Below are positions 55,436 through 64,000 of a stretch of 64,000 nucleotides of DNA, piece after piece. The first letter of the stretch is position 1. The number at the start of each line of letters is the position of its first letter. The position numbers and the translations under genes are program-made. The DNA is from Candidatus Ulvibacter alkanivorans. GTDB lineage: Bacteria > Bacteroidota > Bacteroidia > Flavobacteriales > Flavobacteriaceae. A model generated the notes under the pieces. The model was given only the letters and a program-made list of their open reading frames with translations, had not been told where the DNA came from and made no database searches. The stretch covers positions 62,001 through 126,000 of the forward strand of contig NZ_QOLC01000089.1 in assembly GCF_003333325.1 (NCBI RefSeq). The letters run 5' to 3'.

Positions 55436-56299
55436 TTAATTGTTAGTGGTATGCGTTGCTACTAATTCCCTTAAACTTTCTTTCCAGGGTAATGGGTTGT
55501 TGTTAAACGTATTTTTAAACTTTGTGGTATCCAGCACACTATATTCTGGTCGCGCTGCAAAAGTACGGTAATGTGCGGTTTGTGCAAGAGTTGTTTTTGC
55601 TATTTGTTCTGAAAATTCTAAAATAGCTTTTGCAAAATCATACCAGGTTGCTTCACCGGAATTACTGTAATGATACAAGCCATATGCGGTACTTTCCGAA
55701 GCTATAACAGCAAGCAACGCCTTGGCCAGATCATTAGCATTGGTAGGTGTTCCGGTTTGTTCGGTCGTAATGGTTAAGTCAGTTCCAGCATCCGCATGTC
55801 GCAAAATGGTTTTGTAAAAGTTATGCCCGTATTGCGAATACAACCAAGAAGTTCGGAAAATAAAAAAGCGCTCACTATATTTCTGTAAATACTGTTCTCC
55901 TTTTAATTTGGAGGCGCCATAGACATTTAGGGGATTGGTAGCATCGGTTTCTACATACGGTCGGTCCTGCGTCCCATCGAACACATAGTCGGTAGAAATA
56001 TGCAGTAAGGTGATGTGGTGTTTTTTACACGCATTGGCCAATACTTTAACCGCTTCGGCATTCACCGCCATGGCCTGTTCTGTTTGTTCTTCCGCTTGTT
56101 CAACATTGGTGTAGGCTGCCGTATTAATGCAATAGTCGAATTCATTGTTGGTAAAAAACTCGTGAACGGCAGTAGTGTTGTTAATGTCAAGGGTTTCCTT
56201 GGCAATAAAAGTACACGTTAAGGTTGGAAATCTTGAAGTAGCATCTGCTATGCATCGTCCCAACTGTCCTTTTGCTCCTGTAACCAGTACTTTTTTCAT
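55436..56299 (-). CDS. rfbD: dTDP-4-dehydrorhamnose reductase
   Basis: 287 residues, last step of dTDP-L-rhamnose synthesis. GAKGQLG (8-14) binds NAD(P)H; STDYVFDG and Y-x3-K (YGASK) are typical. Its start overlaps the rfbC end by four bases; the genes run rfbB-rfbA-rfbC-rfbD. Confidence 0.94.
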   Translation of the reverse strand: MKKVLVTGAKGQLGRCIADATSRFPTLTCTFIAKETLDINNTTAVHEFFTNNEFDYCINTAAYTNVEQAEEQTEQAMAVNAEAVKVLANACKKHHITLLHISTDYVFDGTQDRPYVETDATNPLNVYGASKLKGEQYLQKYSERFFIFRTSWLYSQYGHNFYKTILRHADAGTDLTITTEQTGTPTNANDLAKALLAVIASESTAYGLYHYSNSGEATWYDFAKAILEFSEQIAKTTLAQTAHYRTFAARPEYSVLDTTKFKNTFNNNPLPWKESLRELVATHTTNN

Positions 56300-56844
56300 G
56301 TAATTGCCTCCTTGAACGTAGGAAGTTGTCTGTCTTTTTCTGAAATTATTAAATCCTCCTTCGGAAGATGCCAGTCTAACGACAAGGTTGCGTCATTATA
56401 AATAATACCCCCTTCGGAAGCCTTATCGTAATAATTATCACACTTGTAAGCAAAAACGGCTTTTTCAGAAAGCACCACAAAGCCGTGTGCAAAGCCTCTT
56501 GGCACGAACAACTGATGTTGATTCTCCGCATCGAGTATGTATGAAAAATGCTTTCCGAAGCTATTAGAATCTTTCCGAAGATCTACAACAATATCGAGAA
56601 CTCTTCCTACTACCACACGAACTAGTTTCGCTTGGGCCATTTTCCCTTTTTGATAATGAAGTCCGCGCAACACCCCATAACTAGAGGTAGACTGATTGTC
56701 TTGTACAAAATCTATCGAACAACCCGTGGCTTCTTTAAACGCTCTTTTATTGAAGGTCTCGCAAAAGCTCCCGCGCTCGTCCTTAAAAACCGAAGGTTTA
56801 ACGATAAAGCAATCTTGTAACGGACTCTGTTCTATGTGTAGCAT
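56296..56844 (-). CDS. rfbC: dTDP-4-dehydrorhamnose 3,5-epimerase
   Basis: 182 residues, cupin fold. FxExxN-like ERGSFCETFN, the catalytic His (LRGLHYQ) and FVPRGFAHGFVVLS are present. Shares one base with rfbA. Four copies of the TTCCGAAG/CTTCGGAA motif lie in this short gene, the densest cluster in the window. Confidence 0.95.
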   Translation of the reverse strand: MLHIEQSPLQDCFIVKPSVFKDERGSFCETFNKRAFKEATGCSIDFVQDNQSTSSYGVLRGLHYQKGKMAQAKLVRVVVGRVLDIVVDLRKDSNSFGKHFSYILDAENQHQLFVPRGFAHGFVVLSEKAVFAYKCDNYYDKASEGGIIYNDATLSLDWHLPKEDLIISEKDRQLPTFKEAIT

Positions 56845-57701
56845 TAATCTAGTTGCGTTAAATGTGTTCCATACCCGCTTTTTAATAGGGGTTTTGCGAG
56901 CTCGGTCAATTCTTGTTTCGAAATAAAGCCCATTTCATAGGCAGCTTCTTCAATAGCACCAATCTTTAATCCTTGTCGTTCTTCTATTACTTCTACAAAC
57001 TGTGCTGCTTGCATCAATGATGCAAAGGTGCCGGTATCTAGCCAAGCCGTGCCCTTATCGAGTATACTTACCCGTAGCTTTCCTTGTTTTAAATAGGCAT
57101 TGTTCACATCGGTGATCTCTAGCTCTCCTCGAGCGCTTGGTTGAATGTTCGCTGCGATATCGACGACACTATTATCATAAAAATAAATACCAGGTACTGC
57201 GTAATTAGACTTAGGGTGCTCAGGTTTTTCTTCGATGGACAGTGCTTTGCCATCCTTATCGAAATCGACCACACCATAACGTTCTGGGTCATGTACATGA
57301 TAAGCGTAGATCACACCCCCGTCCGGATCGTTATTGGATTGTAGTAACTCTTTAAGTCCGGAGCCATAAAAGATATTATCACCCAAAATTAGAGCCACTT
57401 TATCGTCTCCAATAAAATCTTTTCCAATAATGAACGCCTCGGCTAGGCCATTGGGGTTTGGCTGCTCGGCATAGGTAAAAGTACATCCCAATTGTTTGCC
57501 GTCACCTAATAACTTTTGAAACAACGGAAGGTCTTGCGGGGTAGAAATGATCAAGATCTCTCGAATGCCTGCATACATAAGGGTAGACAACGGATAATAG
57601 ATCATCGGTTTGTCGTATACCGGCATCAATTGTTTGCTAACCGCTAGGGTAATTGGGTGTAAGCGTGTTCCGGAACCACCGGCTAATATAATTCCCTTCA
57701 T
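56844..57701 (-). CDS. rfbA: Glucose-1-phosphate thymidylyltransferase
   Basis: 285 residues, makes dTDP-glucose. [11 protein letters not shown] (8-18) is the nucleotide loop, with [12 protein letters not shown] following and the full RmlA C terminus. Overlaps rfbB by four bases and rfbC by one. Confidence 0.96.
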   Translation of the reverse strand: MKGIILAGGSGTRLHPITLAVSKQLMPVYDKPMIYYPLSTLMYAGIREILIISTPQDLPLFQKLLGDGKQLGCTFTYAEQPNPNGLAEAFIIGKDFIGDDKVALILGDNIFYGSGLKELLQSNNDPDGGVIYAYHVHDPERYGVVDFDKDGKALSIEEKPEHPKSNYAVPGIYFYDNSVVDIAANIQPSARGELEITDVNNAYLKQGKLRVSILDKGTAWLDTGTFASLMQAAQFVEVIEERQGLKIGAIEEAAYEMGFISKQELTELAKPLLKSGYGTHLTQLD

Positions 57702-58714
57702 AATCGATCTGTGTTATCTAAGTACCACTGTATGGTCTTATTAATCCCGCTTTCAAAATTTTCTTTCGCCTTCCAACCTAATTCGTTCTCGATCTTAGAG
57801 GCGTCTATAGCATATCTAAAATCGTGACCGGGACGATCGGTAACAAAAGTAATTTGATCTTTATAGGGCTGCTCTTTTGGCTGTAGCTCGTCTAAAAGAT
57901 CACAAATGGTATGTGCAATGTACAGGTTCTCCCTTTCATTGCGACCACCAATATTGTAGGTTTCGCCAAGTCTTCCTTGTTCTATAGCTAGTTGTATACC
58001 CGTACAATGGTCCTTCACATACAACCAATCTCTTACATTCTTCCCGTCTCCATAGATAGGAATGGGTTCTCCGGCGATAGCCTTACGGATAATAGTGGGT
58101 ATCAATTTTTCTTTATGCTGGTTTGGTCCGTAATTATTGGAGCAATTCGTAGTGACCACCGGTAAACCGTAGGTGTGAAAATAACTACGAACCAAAAAAT
58201 CGGAAGAAGCTTTGGAAGCACTATACGGACTATTGGGCGCATACGAAGTGGTTTCGGTAAATAGGCCTGTTTCGCCAAGTGTGCCGTATACCTCATCGGT
58301 AGAGACATGTAAAAAGCGCGCTGCTTTAAAAGTTGCTTTTAATTGGTTGGGACCGTTCATCCATGTTTTATAGGCCGCTTGAAGTAGATTAAAAGTACCA
58401 ACGATATTTGTTTGAATAAATTCTGAAGGACCACTTATGGAATTATCCACATGCGATTCGGCTGCAAAATGAACGACCAGATCAAATTGATGTTTTTCAA
58501 AAAGATTCTGAATAAAAGTTGCGTCGCAAATATCTCCTTGTATAAAATGATAGTTGTTTTTTGCTGAAAATTGCTCCAAATTCTTCAAATTTCCGGCATA
58601 GGTTAGCTTATCTAGCACAAAAACTTCTTGCTGTTGCGACTCCATTATCATGGCCACATAATTTGAACCGATAAACCCGGCACCCCCGGTAACTAAGACT
58701 TTATTGTGTTTCAA
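57698..58714 (-). CDS. rfbB: dTDP-glucose 4,6-dehydratase
   Basis: 338 residues, extended [14 protein letters not shown] (10-20), [16 protein letters not shown] and the YSASK active site (Y-x3-K) are present. First of the four rhamnose genes; 14 bases separate it from the DUF6909 gene upstream, so they may share a transcript. Confidence 0.96.
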   Translation of the reverse strand: MKHNKVLVTGGAGFIGSNYVAMIMESQQQEVFVLDKLTYAGNLKNLEQFSAKNNYHFIQGDICDATFIQNLFEKHQFDLVVHFAAESHVDNSISGPSEFIQTNIVGTFNLLQAAYKTWMNGPNQLKATFKAARFLHVSTDEVYGTLGETGLFTETTSYAPNSPYSASKASSDFLVRSYFHTYGLPVVTTNCSNNYGPNQHKEKLIPTIIRKAIAGEPIPIYGDGKNVRDWLYVKDHCTGIQLAIEQGRLGETYNIGGRNERENLYIAHTICDLLDELQPKEQPYKDQITFVTDRPGHDFRYAIDASKIENELGWKAKENFESGINKTIQWYLDNTDRL

Positions 58715-58728
58715 AATATTTTTTTAGA

Positions 58729-60417
58729 TTAAACTAAAATCTGATTTAACATTTTTTCGGTGATCGCATAGGTAGGTTTTACCCCACTGGCACCTAATCC
58801 TCCCGAAGCTAAAGTGCTTCCCGTTTCTAATGGGTTATCTGAAGCGTAATAGGCATAACGCACCTTTACTTTTGAACTAATACTTCCTCTAATTTTTGCC
58901 GCAGCTTGGATCGCTTTTTGGTAATGTGCTCCCTCCATTTCTAATCCAATTACATCCCAGGTAGAATTGTGGAAAAACTTTAAGAGGTCTCTGTTTTGTA
59001 AAGAGGTACCTAGTACTGTGATCATAGTCCCGGTACAAACATTTAGATCGTCGTCGGCAAACAAAGATTTCTTTAATTTGTTCTTAAAAGGATAATTGTC
59101 TGCTGTCCCTTCAAATACGTGGGCTGAAGGTATCATCACATCTCCCTTTCCTCCTTCCAAAATACCGGCTTTTCCCATGATCGATATTGAAACCACATTT
59201 AGAAAATGCGTAGCGCGATCACCGTCAACGTACGGCTTCAGTAACTCGTCCATAGTTTCGTAGGCCTGTTCTCCAAAGGCGTAATCCATGACGATTATTA
59301 CCGGTTTATCACTTTCCTCCACTTCATTTTCCGAAGAAATAAACGAACTTTCCTTAATCTTTGCGGTATCGAATACTTGCACGTCGATATTCGTTCCGCT
59401 GCTATCTTCAATAAAGGTCATACCATTCGCCAAGGCAGTTTTCTTCACCTTTTGACGATATTTTGTATTTGCCGGACTGCTAAGCGCGGTGTACATGGGT
59501 AATGCCTCATCTGATTTAAATTCTTTTGCCAGCGCTTTTCGAGCAAATAACGTATTCATTACACTGTGCATATTAGCACTTAAAATGTGCAATGGTCGTT
59601 GAAGCAATTGTTGCTCCTCTAACACTTGTTTTATCTTTAAAGCCCAGCGTTCACCGTGTATATGATGTCCTAATCGTTCTCGTAATACCGGGCTAAATGT
59701 AATGATTCGTTTATTATCGTTGATCACCTCATCGATCGCTAATTTTCCGAGATAATAAATAATATTTAAAAACTTATTAGGTTCTTTATCGCTTGCAAAC
59801 AGTGGATAGATCTCACTTACTTCTTCGAAGGTACGGCCTAAGAAATTTGCGGTATGTGTAAGCGCTATCTCTTTTTCCTCCTTAGTTAGCTTGCCTTTTT
59901 TGGTCACGGCAGCTTCTAACTTCGTCCAATCACGAATAACATCTCCTTGCTCGTTGATCATTACTTGTTTCATGATCTTATGCGACTCCAGATAGAGGAA
60001 GGTAAGGTGTGTTAATACATCATAGATCTCAGAACGCCCTCGTGTAACCTCAATGTTCATCTGTTCTTCATCGATGCGGTAACAATTTCTACGACGTTTA
60101 AGGGGGATTATGGGTTTAAAATGGGAGTTCTTATACCCTTCATCACTGGTGAGGTTAATAAATCGGCACTCTTCAATTCCGTTGGGAAGTCGCTCCATTA
60201 CATACAACAGCCCTTGTAGCTCGATCTTGTCTTCGGCAATAGAACCATAAATTTCCGGACGCAGTATTAATAAGGACTCACGAAGGGTTTCGCCCGATAT
60301 CCCCATAGGCTTGTAAAACCCACGATTAAATAAGTGTCGCATGGTGATATATAGCCGCTCTATGGCACCTGTGCTTTCTTGGGCTCGTGTCCTTGTATGT
60401 GATTTTAATTTTGTCAT
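58729..60417 (-). CDS. DUF6909-like protein with phosphorylase-like domain
   Basis: 562 residues from ATG 60417. The N-terminal two thirds (helical, about 1-270) match nothing I know. The C-terminal part (about 290-560) has blocks seen in nucleoside phosphorylase/nucleosidase enzymes: SIMGKAGILEGGKGDVMIP, HVFEGTADNYPF and VIGLEMEGAHYQKAI, the last being the M-E-G ribose-binding signature. It may cleave or bind a nucleoside, possibly AMP-like. The name DUF6909 is from memory of similar flavobacterial proteins. It stands between rfbB and the GH3 gene and has a -7 box directly before its ATG. Confidence 0.68.
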   Translation of the reverse strand: MTKLKSHTRTRAQESTGAIERLYITMRHLFNRGFYKPMGISGETLRESLLILRPEIYGSIAEDKIELQGLLYVMERLPNGIEECRFINLTSDEGYKNSHFKPIIPLKRRRNCYRIDEEQMNIEVTRGRSEIYDVLTHLTFLYLESHKIMKQVMINEQGDVIRDWTKLEAAVTKKGKLTKEEKEIALTHTANFLGRTFEEVSEIYPLFASDKEPNKFLNIIYYLGKLAIDEVINDNKRIITFSPVLRERLGHHIHGERWALKIKQVLEEQQLLQRPLHILSANMHSVMNTLFARKALAKEFKSDEALPMYTALSSPANTKYRQKVKKTALANGMTFIEDSSGTNIDVQVFDTAKIKESSFISSENEVEESDKPVIIVMDYAFGEQAYETMDELLKPYVDGDRATHFLNVVSISIMGKAGILEGGKGDVMIPSAHVFEGTADNYPFKNKLKKSLFADDDLNVCTGTMITVLGTSLQNRDLLKFFHNSTWDVIGLEMEGAHYQKAIQAAAKIRGSISSKVKVRYAYYASDNPLETGSTLASGGLGASGVKPTYAITEKMLNQILV

Positions 60418-60423
60418 TGACAG

Positions 60424-60431
60424 CAAAGATA
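60424..60431 (-). promoter_or_regulatory. -7 box at the DUF6909 start
   Basis: TATCTTTG on the minus strand ends seven bases before the ATG 60417, so transcription would begin almost at the start codon. No -33 at the normal distance. The longer frame from GTG 60435 would include the box. Confidence 0.35.
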
Positions 60432-60453
60432 ACACTAATTTTAAGGCCGCATT

Positions 60454-61950
60454 TTACACGCGGAATTGTTCAAGGGCGTTTGCGATCTCTCGATCGTTAG
60501 AAAGCCGTGGTATTTTATTTTGACCCCCTAATTTTCCTTTAGATTTCATATAATCCCGAAAACTGTTTTTTTGTAACACACTGATTTTCAAATGCTGGAG
60601 CACTTTTCCTTCAATTAAATCTTTATAGTAACTATTTTGCTCTTGAAGACTAGTATCCAATGCATTAGCCACCAATCGAAGGTCGTTAGGTGGATTCTCA
60701 AATTCTATGAACCACTCGTGATAAGGTAGTTCTCCTTCAGGTGGATCGGTTTGTGGTGCTACAGTAAACTCACTTATCGTAAAATTGAATGCTGCTTGTG
60801 CTTCATTCATGGCTTGTTCCACTTCTTTGCCAATAACGTGTTCACCAAAAGCAGAAATAAAGTGTTTAATTCGTCCAGAAACGATAAGTCGATACGGCCG
60901 AAGTTCTGTAAATTGAACCGTATCCCCGACATTATACGCCCATAGTCCGGCATTAGTAGATACAAGCATCACGTAGTTCACACCCACTTCTACCTCGCTT
61001 ATGGTGAGGCGTTTAGGTGCTTCGGAAAAGAATTCGGAAGCTTCAATAAACTCGTAAAAAATACCGGAGTTTAGTTGTAATAACATGCCTTTTTTATTCT
61101 GAAGGTCTTGAAATGCGAAAAATCCTTCCGAAGCAGGATATAACTCAATACTAGGGACACTACGGCCTATAAGCGCCTCAAATTTAGATCGATACGGTTC
61201 ATAATTAACACCACCGTAAATAAAAAGTTCGAAGTTTTCGAACAAGTCACCCACCTTTTTCCCCGTCGCCTGCTGCAGTCGTTCAAAATACATTTGCACC
61301 CAGGATGGAATACCACTAATTACCGTCATATTCTCATCTTTTGTCTCTTCGACTATGGCGTCTACTTTCGTCTCCCAATCGGAAATACAATTGGTCTCCC
61401 AGCTAGGTAAGCGATTGGTTTGCAAGTACCCCGGAACATAGTGCGCAACTATTCCCGATAGACGCCCCAGCTGAATCCCATTTTTTTCATGCATCTCCGG
61501 ACTTCCTTGTAAAAAGATCATTTTACCATCTACAAAGCTCGCTTTCCCGGTTTCATATATATAGCATAAGATTGCGTTGCGGGCGGCGTTGATGTGGCCC
61601 GGCATTGAGTCTTTCGTAAGCGGGATGAATTTGGCACCGGATGTGGTCCCAGAAGTTTTTGCAAAATATAAGGGTTTTCCCGGCCACAGTACATCGGGTT
61701 CACCTTCAACTACACGATCTACGTAGTTGCGTAACGCCTCGTAATCACGAACAGGAACTCGTTCGGCAAATGTTTTGTAATCCTTGATATTCTTAAAATC
61801 GTGATCCTTTCCGAAGGAAGTATTCGCAGCTTGTTTCAGCAAATTATCAAATACTTTTTTCTGAGTGGCTTCAGGGCGGTTCATCCAGCTTTTCATGCGA
61901 GTGACCTCGATGCGAGCAAATATTTTGGCTGCGAAAGATTTAAGAGACAT
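60454..61950 (-). CDS. GH3-family acyl-adenylate enzyme
   Basis: 498 residues, similar over its length to the GH3 family best known in plants, where members join amino acids to auxin or jasmonate through an acyl-adenylate. The first ATP motif is FAKTSGTTSGAKFIP (about 106-120), then YPASEGFFAFQ (about 268-278), and VGDTVQFTELRPYRLIVSGRIKHF (about 352-375). It is cytosolic with no signal. Bacterial members occur in Bacteroidota; their acyl and amine substrates are unknown. It lies six bases from the LytM peptidase gene and 36 from the DUF6909 gene. Confidence 0.88.
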   Translation of the reverse strand: MSLKSFAAKIFARIEVTRMKSWMNRPEATQKKVFDNLLKQAANTSFGKDHDFKNIKDYKTFAERVPVRDYEALRNYVDRVVEGEPDVLWPGKPLYFAKTSGTTSGAKFIPLTKDSMPGHINAARNAILCYIYETGKASFVDGKMIFLQGSPEMHEKNGIQLGRLSGIVAHYVPGYLQTNRLPSWETNCISDWETKVDAIVEETKDENMTVISGIPSWVQMYFERLQQATGKKVGDLFENFELFIYGGVNYEPYRSKFEALIGRSVPSIELYPASEGFFAFQDLQNKKGMLLQLNSGIFYEFIEASEFFSEAPKRLTISEVEVGVNYVMLVSTNAGLWAYNVGDTVQFTELRPYRLIVSGRIKHFISAFGEHVIGKEVEQAMNEAQAAFNFTISEFTVAPQTDPPEGELPYHEWFIEFENPPNDLRLVANALDTSLQEQNSYYKDLIEGKVLQHLKISVLQKNSFRDYMKSKGKLGGQNKIPRLSNDREIANALEQFRV

Positions 61951-61956
61951 AGCGTG

Positions 61957-62823
61957 TTAATCGAAATCAATTATACTCGTTGGGTCGATGGGGTTTCCAT
62001 CCAGCCAAAGTTCGAAGTGTAAATGCGGCCCGGTGGTAAGTTCTCCGGTATCGCCTACCGTTGCGATTACTTCTCCGGCCTTAACTAGTTCGCCTTGTTC
62101 TTTGGTAAGGGAGGCATTGTGCTTGTAAACTGAAATTAATTCGTTGCGATGTTTTAGTATGGTCACATAGCCCGTGGCCGCGGTCCATTCTGCAAAAACG
62201 ACCGTTCCGTCGGCGGTAGCTTTCACCGGTGCATCTTTGGTGGTTACAATATCTACGGCATAGTGCTTGGCTTTGGGATTATACGGTTCAGAAATAGACC
62301 CTTTTACAGGTGCAAAGAGAACAAAATTTAGTTCAGAATCCCCTATTAACGGGTTGTATTTATCTTCTCTAGCCACTTCTTCCCGTAACAATGAATCTTG
62401 TCTCGATGCAGAAAGATCGATATTTGATACGTCACGCTGAGCTGCTTCAATAATGGAGTCTTTATCGAAATCGACCGTTTTAACGTCCCCTGTGAGCACT
62501 TTGCGTATCGAGTTGATATATTGCTCGTTTACAGCGAGAACTTGCTGCAGTGAGTCTGTTTTAAAGCGCAGATCGGTTGCTCGCTTCTTTAAAGCGGTGG
62601 AAGAATAGCCTGGAATATATTCGCGTAATGGGGTGAAAGCGATAAGCAAGGTCGTCATTGCTATAAGAAGTACGGCAAATACAGTACTAAACACAAAAAC
62701 GTTTAGACGGTTTAATTTAAAAGAGAAACGCTCTTCGAACGTATCTTCATTGAGAACCACCAAGCGATACTTGTGCAGTAGCTTTTTCTTTATTTTTTTA
62801 CTTCTTTTTTCTTTTTCTGCCAT
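61957..62823 (-). CDS. LytM/M23 peptidase, membrane anchored
   Basis: 288 residues. Lys-rich cytoplasmic tail (about 1-35), one membrane helix (about 38-62), coiled-coil stretch (about 75-120), then an M23 domain (about 170-285). The metal ligands are intact: H-x3-D (HYAVD) and H-x-H (GPHLHFEL). It should be an active peptidoglycan endopeptidase in the periplasm, unlike the EnvC-like protein at 18433-19671. It starts the minus-strand run with GH3 and has a promoter at 62843-62850. Confidence 0.9.
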   Translation of the reverse strand: MAEKEKRSKKIKKKLLHKYRLVVLNEDTFEERFSFKLNRLNVFVFSTVFAVLLIAMTTLLIAFTPLREYIPGYSSTALKKRATDLRFKTDSLQQVLAVNEQYINSIRKVLTGDVKTVDFDKDSIIEAAQRDVSNIDLSASRQDSLLREEVAREDKYNPLIGDSELNFVLFAPVKGSISEPYNPKAKHYAVDIVTTKDAPVKATADGTVVFAEWTAATGYVTILKHRNELISVYKHNASLTKEQGELVKAGEVIATVGDTGELTTGPHLHFELWLDGNPIDPTSIIDFD

Positions 62824-62842
62824 TTCGACCTATTGCCAACTA

Positions 62843-62850
62843 CAAATATA
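62843..62850 (-). promoter_or_regulatory. -7 box of the M23-GH3 unit
   Basis: TATATTTG on the minus strand, 19 bases before the M23 ATG, with a weak TTTA (62875-62872) 21 bases further up. Probably the start of the M23-GH3-DUF6909 transcript. Confidence 0.45.
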
Positions 62851-62911
62851 AAATAACTAAGCCCCTTGTGCTAAACTTCTAAGGAAAACGTTTTATCTAA
62901 GTAATTCTTGT

Positions 62912-62919
62912 TACCTTTG
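62912..62919 (+). promoter_or_regulatory. -7 box of tatA
   Basis: TACCTTTG, 19 bases before the ATG at 62939; the -33 position has only TTTT (62891-62894), 17 bases upstream. Confidence 0.45.
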
Positions 62920-62938
62920 CCAATAAATTTTGAATATA

Positions 62939-63127
62939 ATGAGCGCACTATTTTTACCATTAGCTATCGGACCCTGGCAAATTGCCCTAATCGTTGTGGT
63001 TGTATTGTTATTGTTTGGAGGAAGAAAGATCCCCGAATTAATGCGTGGATTAGGTAGCGGAATAAAAGAATTCAAGGACGCCTCTAAAGAAGAGGATGAT
63101 GATACCAAAATAGAGGAAAAGAAATAA
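62939..63127 (+). CDS. tatA: Twin-arginine translocase TatA
   Basis: 62 residues. One membrane helix (about 10-26), the hinge [14 protein letters not shown] with the conserved F-G, and an amphipathic then acidic tail. It forms the pore for folded Tat proteins with TatC, which is not in the window. Start ATG 62939; an in-frame TTG three codons earlier is less likely. A shared terminator follows. Confidence 0.93.
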   Translation: MSALFLPLAIGPWQIALIVVVVLLLFGGRKIPELMRGLGSGIKEFKDASKEEDDDTKIEEKK

Positions 63128-63149
63128 TTGTTCAGTATTTTTTCTGAAT

Positions 63150-63185
63150 AAAAAGCCCGATAATCTTAGGATTCTCGGGCTTTTT
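63150..63185. terminator. Bidirectional terminator
   Basis: An 11-bp perfect stem (AAAAAGCCCGA / TCGGGCTTTTT) with an inner AATC / GATT pairing, between the convergent tatA and DUF4837 genes. Confidence 0.92.
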
Positions 63186-63201
63186 CATTGATGATTATTT
63201 T

Positions 63202-64000
63202 TTATTCAATCTTTGCCGAACGCAAGATCGATTCCAGTTCAAATTGAAGATCGCGTTTCTCGACCGAAGGTGCATACGTAAAACCTTCTAAGATTAGGTA
63301 ACGGTCGTTTGCTTCATCCCGAACCGCATAGTTTAAGAAAGGGCCCGCCATGTATTGATCTGTTACATCCCAGGTTCCTTTGGTCTCGTAAGCAAACTTA
63401 CCGTCGATTTCCGAAGTAAAAAGATAGGGCGCATAGGCCTCTTCCGTTCTAAATCGCCCGTCTTCTTCCACAGGCAGCAGGCTTCCACCAATTGAATCAC
63501 GCACTTTGATAATGTCACCAACAACGGTGCTGTCTTTTCCTATCATGTTAAGCGGTACTTCGTACACGATGATGTTGGTACTTCCCGACTTTAGGTCTTT
63601 TCTAATCCAATAGAAATCATCACTTTTCTTGGCAATTCGGTAGGCGGATGGGATTTGTAAACTAACACCAAGGTCTGTCTTTAACGAGTCCAGTTTCAGA
63701 AGTGAAACTCGTGTTCTTCGCTGACGTTCTTCAATTTCAGACTGATGAAATTTATCGACGATCTGTTCTTGTTTTGAGTTAATTAATTCTACTAGTTCTT
63801 GCTTGGTCTTGGCAATCACATATGCAACGGTTTGCGGCTTGGCAAATTGATCGTTTGCGATGGTTGCCTTAGTTTCATCACCCAAAGCTACGTACAATAC
63901 CAATCTCGATTTGCGCGCAAAACCACTAAATGCATTTGGAGGCATTTGACGCATAGAAAATAAGGGTTCTTCTTGAGGCAGCCCGTCGGTAGGAGCTGCG
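63202..64000 (-). CDS. DUF4837 protein, 5' end outside the window
   Basis: At least 266 residues; the reading frame stays open from the Met at 63954 through the window edge (upstream codons read ...LPQEEPLFS before that Met), and LPQ-EP-F is a conserved family block, so the true start lies beyond 64000 and the Met is internal. Family members are about 330 residues with a lipoprotein signal, predicted in the periplasm or outer membrane. No catalytic motif is seen; function unknown. Confidence 0.8.
   Translation of the reverse strand, partial: AAPTDGLPQEEPLFSMRQMPPNAFSGFARKSRLVLYVALGDETKATIANDQFAKPQTVAYVIAKTKQELVELINSKQEQIVDKFHQSEIEERQRRTRVSLLKLDSLKTDLGVSLQIPSAYRIAKKSDDFYWIRKDLKSGSTNIIVYEVPLNMIGKDSTVVGDIIKVRDSIGGSLLPVEEDGRFRTEEAYAPYLFTSEIDGKFAYETKGTWDVTDQYMAGPFLNYAVRDEANDRYLILEGFTYAPSVEKRDLQFELESILRSAKIE

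Noticed and set aside
63952..63954. ATG as start of the DUF4837 gene
   Set aside because: The frame is open to the window edge and upstream codons encode the conserved LPQ-EP block, so the Met is internal.

Overview
The window is a chromosomal segment from a member of the Bacteroidota, almost certainly a marine Flavobacteriaceae. Three things point there: lineage markers (GldH, the type IX secretion lipoprotein SprE/PorW, a secreted protease with a type IX C-terminal sorting domain, HU-CCDC81/SPOR protein, DUF4292, DUF4837, DUF4254); Bacteroidota-type promoters (TTTG, about 19 bases, TAnnTTTG) in front of many genes; and A-rich leaders instead of clear Shine-Dalgarno sites. Base composition looks moderately AT-rich. 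I place no genus name on it. I saw no rRNA, tRNA, CRISPR array, insertion sequence or prophage, and no gene-free stretch exceeds 300 bases.

Layout. 1-6.7 kb (mostly minus strand): a CoA-transferase pair, then ricT-gldH-PBP1A, then trhO. 6.8-14.7 kb: recA, an ECF sigma factor with a two-membrane anti-sigma-like partner, plsC/trpS, dprA, an HU-CCDC81/SPOR protein and a thioesterase. 14.8-18.4 kb: a large secreted subtilase. 18.4-25.5 kb (minus): EnvC-like, DUF4292, TPR, nucleotidyltransferase, dUTPase, flippase, lipoprotein. 25.6-34.5 kb (minus): sprE, bactofilin, AtpI/AtpZ-like proteins and the ATP synthase operon atpB-E-F-H-A-G (beta and epsilon are not here). 34.7-40 kb: ferredoxin-type reductase, GT9, DUF4254, membrane proteins, purD. 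40.2-58.7 kb: a large surface-polysaccharide locus. 58.7-64 kb: DUF6909, a GH3-family enzyme, a LytM peptidase, tatA and a DUF4837 protein cut by the window end.

The polysaccharide locus encodes synthesis of UDP-glucuronate and UDP-xylose (ugd, UXS), dTDP-L-rhamnose (rfbBACD) and UDP-ManNAc (wecB), an initiating polyprenyl-phosphate glycosyltransferase, three further glycosyltransferases, a Wzx flippase, two polymerase/ligase-like proteins, a Wzz-like protein and a sulfotransferase. A sulfated acidic glycan is the simplest reading.

The most unusual signal is not a gene. The 8-mer TTCCGAAG (or its complement CTTCGGAA) occurs 54 times by my manual scan, about once per 1.2 kb, on both strands and in several reading frames, against roughly 2 expected from base composition. 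That density resembles DNA uptake sequences of other bacteria. The other top candidates are the sigma/anti-sigma pair whose partner seems to span both membranes, a palindrome inside the recA promoter, and the GH3-DUF6909 pair.
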